7,579 bases of DNA from UBA1801 sp035353395 (GTDB lineage: Bacteria; Acidobacteriota; Holophagae; Holophagales; Holophagaceae). Position numbers and translations under genes: made by a program. Where the stretch lies: the NCBI GenBank assembly GCA_035353395.1, contig DAOPZL010000088.1, positions 1-7,579 on the forward strand. The letters are read 5' to 3'. This document shows positions 1-7,579 of this stretch, piece by piece (positions within the stretch are counted from its first letter, which is position 1; each line of letters opens with the position of its first letter). The notes beneath the pieces were generated by a model that did not search any database, had not been told where the DNA came from, and saw only the letters and a program-made list of their open reading frames with translations.

Positions 1-23
1 AGATCTTCAAAGCAGGAGCATTT

Positions 24-716
24 ATGGCAAAACCTGGAAAGAAGTACCGGGCTGCCGCCTCCAAGATCGAAGATCGCCAGTATGACCTCAAGGATGCCAT
101 CACCGTCATCAAGGACACGGCTTTCGCCAAGTTCGACGAGACGGTCGAAGTGCACATGAGGCTAGGCGTCGACCCACGCCATGCGGACCAGATGGTCCGC
201 GGGACCATCGTGCTGCCCAACGGAACGGGCAAGCAGATGCGCGTGGCCGTCATCGCGACCGGCGAGAAGATCAAGGATGCGGAAGCGGCAGGTGCTGACA
301 TCGTGGGCGGGAATGAGCTCGTGGAGCGCATCGCCGGCGGTTTCCTCGAGTTCGACGCCCTGGTGGCGACCCCCGACATGATGAAGGGCGTCGGCCGGCT
401 GGGCAAGGTGCTGGGGCCCCGCGGCCTCATGCCGAACCCCAAGACCGGGACCGTGACCTTCGAAGTGGCCAAGGCCATCAAGGAAATCAAGGCCGGCAAG
501 GTGGAATACCGCGTCGACAAGACCGGCATCATCCACGCGCCCGTAGGGAAGATCTCCTTCGGCGTCGAGAAGCTCCTCGAGAACGCCAAGGCCCTCATCG
601 ATGCCGTCAACAAGGCGAAGCCTTCCGCTGCCAAGGGCAAGTACGTCAAGGCCATCCACATGGCTTCGACCATGGGCCCCAGCGTGACCGTGTCCACCGC
701 TGTTATCGAGAAGTGA
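24..716 (+). CDS. rplA: 50S ribosomal protein L1
   Basis: Complete 230-residue protein, the usual length for bacterial L1. L1 binds 23S rRNA to form the mobile L1 stalk at the E site, where it helps release deacylated tRNA; in E. coli it also represses translation of its own operon by binding the L11-L1 leader. Family landmarks are present: the N-terminal KYRAA...YDLKDAI segment, VDPRHADQMVRGTIVLPNGTG (about residues 49-69), and the central signature GKVLGPRGLMPNPKTGT (127-143). The C-terminal half returns to the RNA-binding domain, ending MASTMGPSVTVSTA. The ATG is supported by AGGAG at 14-18, five bases upstream, and by homology of the very first residues. No L1-binding leader is visible because the region upstream, where rplK is expected, is outside the window. 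rplJ follows after 7 nt, so the two are almost certainly co-transcribed and probably translationally coupled. Confidence 0.98.
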   Translation: MAKPGKKYRAAASKIEDRQYDLKDAITVIKDTAFAKFDETVEVHMRLGVDPRHADQMVRGTIVLPNGTGKQMRVAVIATGEKIKDAEAAGADIVGGNELVERIAGGFLEFDALVATPDMMKGVGRLGKVLGPRGLMPNPKTGTVTFEVAKAIKEIKAGKVEYRVDKTGIIHAPVGKISFGVEKLLENAKALIDAVNKAKPSAAKGKYVKAIHMASTMGPSVTVSTAVIEK

Positions 717-720
717 GGGG
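715..720 (+). promoter_or_regulatory. rplJ Shine-Dalgarno overlapping the rplA stop
   Basis: GAGGGG sits three bases before the rplJ ATG at 724, and its first two bases are the last two of the rplA TGA stop (714-716). A ribosome finishing rplA therefore covers the rplJ start site, a layout typical of translational coupling. The spacing is short, so coupling may matter more than SD strength. Confidence 0.65.
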
Positions 721-723
721 ACC

Positions 724-1215
724 ATGGATCGCGAAACCAAACGAACTGAAGTGGCCCGGCTCCAGGGCACGTTCACGGCGGCCAAGTCCGCGGTGGTCCT
801 GGAATTCAAGGGCCTGACCGTAGACAAGGACACGGCATTCCGCAAGAGCATTCGCGAGAGCAAGGCCCAGTACCGTGTCTCCAAGAACACGCTGCTCCGC
901 CTGGCCGTCAAGTCGACTGCCTTCGAAACGCTGACGCCTCATTTCAAGGGCGCTACGGCCGTCGCGACCACCGAGCATGACGTCGTCGCTCTGGCCAAGG
1001 CCGTCGACACTTTCCTGAAGGACAACCCGGCCGCCATCTTCAAGGGCGCCATCCTCGATGGAAAGACCGTCACTGCCCAGGAGTTCAAGATGATCGCCGA
1101 ACTCCCGAGCCGCGAAACGCTCATCAGCAAGCTGCTCTATCTCATCCAGTTCCCTGTCTCCGGGTTGGTCCAGACCTTGGACCAGATCCGGAAGCAGAAG
1201 GAAGGCGCAGCTTAG
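724..1215 (+). CDS. rplJ: 50S ribosomal protein L10
   Basis: Complete 163-residue protein, within the usual range for L10. L10 sits on 23S rRNA at the base of the stalk and carries the L7/L12 dimers that recruit translation factors. The N-terminal rRNA-binding domain is recognisable by AVVLEFKGLTVDKDTAFRK (about residues 23-41) and YRVSKNTLLRLAVK (50-63), the second being the conserved V-x-K-N-T-L region. FKGATAVATTEHD follows at 74-86. The C-terminal part, LPSRETLISKLLYLIQFPVSGLVQTLDQI (127-155), is the linker and long helix that docks L12 N-terminal domains. The start is fixed by the overlapping SD and by homology. In E. coli a long leader before rplJ is the target of L10-L12 autoregulation; here only 7 nt separate it from rplA, so that leader is absent at this position. 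rplL follows after 45 nt. Confidence 0.98.
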   Translation: MDRETKRTEVARLQGTFTAAKSAVVLEFKGLTVDKDTAFRKSIRESKAQYRVSKNTLLRLAVKSTAFETLTPHFKGATAVATTEHDVVALAKAVDTFLKDNPAAIFKGAILDGKTVTAQEFKMIAELPSRETLISKLLYLIQFPVSGLVQTLDQIRKQKEGAA

Positions 1216-1260
1216 TCTCTCCAACCCCGAACATCAAAATTCCAAGATAGGAGTATTTCG

Positions 1261-1638
<378 letters not shown>

Positions 1639-1655
1639 CCCGGCTGCGCCAAGAA

Positions 1656-1707
1656 ACGCAAAGCGCAAGGCGCCGGGGGTATGCACCCCGCGCTTTGCGC
1701 TTTGCGT
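1656..1707 (+). terminator. Long hairpin: probable attenuator or RNA-processing site
   Basis: The left arm 1656-1678 and right arm 1686-1707 pair over 22 bp: 18 consecutive pairs (one of them G-U, 1669/1694), a bulged C at 1674, then four G-C pairs and a 7-base loop. The downstream sequence is CCCTTTCGG, not a true T-run, so it is not a textbook intrinsic terminator. It could act as a weak attenuator, a processing stem, or a 3'-end stabiliser for the ribosomal-protein message. The stem is about two helical turns long, suitable for an RNase III-type enzyme. The arms repeat a GCAAAGCGCAA-like motif, so the hairpin may derive from a mobile repeat. Confidence 0.6.
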
Positions 1708-1729
1708 CCCTTTCGGAAAGTGGTATACT
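1701..1729 (+). promoter_or_regulatory. Candidate extended -10 promoter for rpoBC
   Basis: TGGTATACT at 1721-1729 is a TGn extended -10 followed by TATACT (five of six matches to TATAAT). A weak -35 (TTTGCG at 1701-1706, spacer 17; or TTGCGT at 1702-1707, spacer 16) falls on the right arm of the upstream hairpin. Transcription from here would start near 1736 and give rpoB a leader of roughly 230 nt. In such GC-rich DNA an AT-rich hexamer stands out, but promoter function is inferred only. Confidence 0.4.
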
Positions 1730-1738
1730 TATTTCTTG

Positions 1739-1761
1739 CGCCCGTGATAAATTACCGGGCG
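1739..1761 (+). other. Small GC stem-loop just after the candidate promoter
   Basis: CGCCCG (1739-1744) pairs perfectly with CGGGCG (1756-1761) around an 11-base AT-rich loop. If transcription starts near 1736 the hairpin would lie at the very 5' end of the rpoB message, where such stems can protect RNA from decay. A chance stem of six pairs is possible in this composition. Confidence 0.3.
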
Positions 1762-1830
1762 ATCGGGTCTCCGTCATACACGAAGGGCTTCGGTTGCAAC
1801 ACATACTGTGCACCAGCACCTCCAGGTCAA

Positions 1831-1874
1831 CCGCGTCGACCTCCCCCGGCAACGGGCGGGAAGTCGGCCCGCGG
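1831..1874 (+). other. Leader stem-loop with GCAA tetraloop
   Basis: Nested pairing: CCGCG 1831-1835 with CGCGG 1870-1874; CGAC 1837-1840 with GTCG 1863-1866; then TCC 1842-1844 with GGG 1858-1860, including one wobble; and CCCG 1845-1848 with CGGG 1853-1856, closing a GCAA loop (1849-1852). A GNRA tetraloop on a stacked, interrupted stem is a common design in structured RNAs and leader binding sites. I do not match it to a named riboswitch or ribosomal-protein leader. Confidence 0.35.
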
Positions 1875-1887
1875 TCTATCATAGACC
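1873..1887. promoter_or_regulatory. 15-nt palindrome, possible operator
   Basis: GGTCTATCATAGACC is a perfect inverted repeat of seven bases around a central C. It could be a protein-binding operator or, in RNA, a 6-bp stem with a TCA loop, followed by CCCCCTTT. It sits 76 bases before the rpoB start and shares its first two bases with the outer end of the preceding stem, so the two RNA structures would compete slightly. No family of regulator is suggested by the sequence. Confidence 0.3.
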
Positions 1888-1963
1888 CCCCTTTCTGCGA
1901 ACCCCATCCCGTGACTGCCCTGGGCTGGCCTCTGGTCCATGCGGGCTGTATCTGGAGTGAAGC

Positions 1964-6574
<4,611 letters not shown>

Positions 6575-6589
6575 CCCTTCCAGTTTTCC

Positions 6590-6609
6590 CTCCGTGTCTC
6601 CGTGGTGAA
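6590..6609. repeat. Dispersed-repeat-like motif in the rpoB-rpoC spacer
   Basis: The spacer contains TCCGTGTCTCCGTGGTGA (6591-6608), built on two CTCCGTG units eight bases apart. Its complement, beginning TTCACCACGGAGACACGG, is a motif I recognise from memory as recurring between genes in many unrelated bacteria. Only one copy lies in this window, so repeat status rests on that recollection. It ends nine bases before the rpoC SD. Confidence 0.45.
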
Positions 6610-6626
6610 TCCTTTTTGAGGTCCCT

Positions 6627-7579
<953 letters not shown>

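Larger units (their letters stand above)
1639..1963 (+). other. rplL-rpoB intergenic region, non-coding and structured
   Basis: These 325 bases carry no convincing gene. In order I see a 22-bp hairpin directly after rplL, an extended -10-like promoter, a small GC stem-loop, a longer stem capped by a GCAA tetraloop, a 15-nt palindrome, and the rpoB SD (GGAG at 1954-1957, six bases before the ATG). In E. coli the equivalent gap contains a partial terminator and an RNase III cleavage site that lower rpoBC expression relative to rplJL. Its similar size and the strong hairpin here suggest the same role, but this is inference. The best short reading frame, 1695-1967, begins with TTG, has no SD and has no recognisable protein character. 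Confidence 0.8.

Noticed and set aside
1681..1884. A 67-codon + strand frame in the same gap
   Set aside because: It starts in the hairpin loop, has no SD, crosses the structured elements and shows no protein-like pattern.

Overview
The window is a slice of the bacterial ribosomal-protein / RNA-polymerase operon in the order rplA (L1), rplJ (L10), rplL (L7/L12), rpoB (beta), rpoC (beta'). All genes are on the + strand. Four are complete; rpoC is cut by the right edge after 317 codons. The DNA is GC-rich with a strong bias to C or G in third codon positions, most marked in rpoB and rpoC. The proteins are ordinary bacterial types. The GC-rich codon use, some RpoB sequence features and the repeat-like spacer motifs make me think of Acidobacteriota (Holophaga/Geothrix side), but that is an impression from memory and not a proven placement.

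Layout: 1-23 is the end of a spacer carrying the rplA ribosome-binding site (rplK would be expected just upstream). rplA and rplJ are 7 nt apart, with the rplJ Shine-Dalgarno overlapping the rplA stop codon. A 45-nt spacer leads to rplL. A 325-nt non-coding spacer (1639-1963) separates rplL from rpoB. It holds a 22-bp hairpin, a candidate extended -10 promoter, two further stem-loops and a 15-nt palindrome. A 52-nt spacer with a repeat-like motif separates rpoB from rpoC.

The genes supply the L1 stalk, the L10-L12 stalk of the 50S subunit, and the two catalytic subunits of RNA polymerase. The structured rplL-rpoB gap is where E. coli partly terminates and processes the transcript so that ribosomal proteins outnumber polymerase; the same logic probably applies here.

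The most unusual feature is inside rpoB. Near the N-terminus (residues about 86-145, in the protrusion domain) the protein carries an extra block of about 60 residues with eight cysteines in four pairs, laid out as two consecutive zinc ribbons. The first has the same CxC-x12-CxxC spacing, and the same W-x-C-x-C-G-K start, as the zinc finger of beta' encoded by the next gene. I do not recall such a block from any RpoB I know, so it is the best candidate here for an undescribed structure. Two other lineage-type insertions are visible in the same protein.
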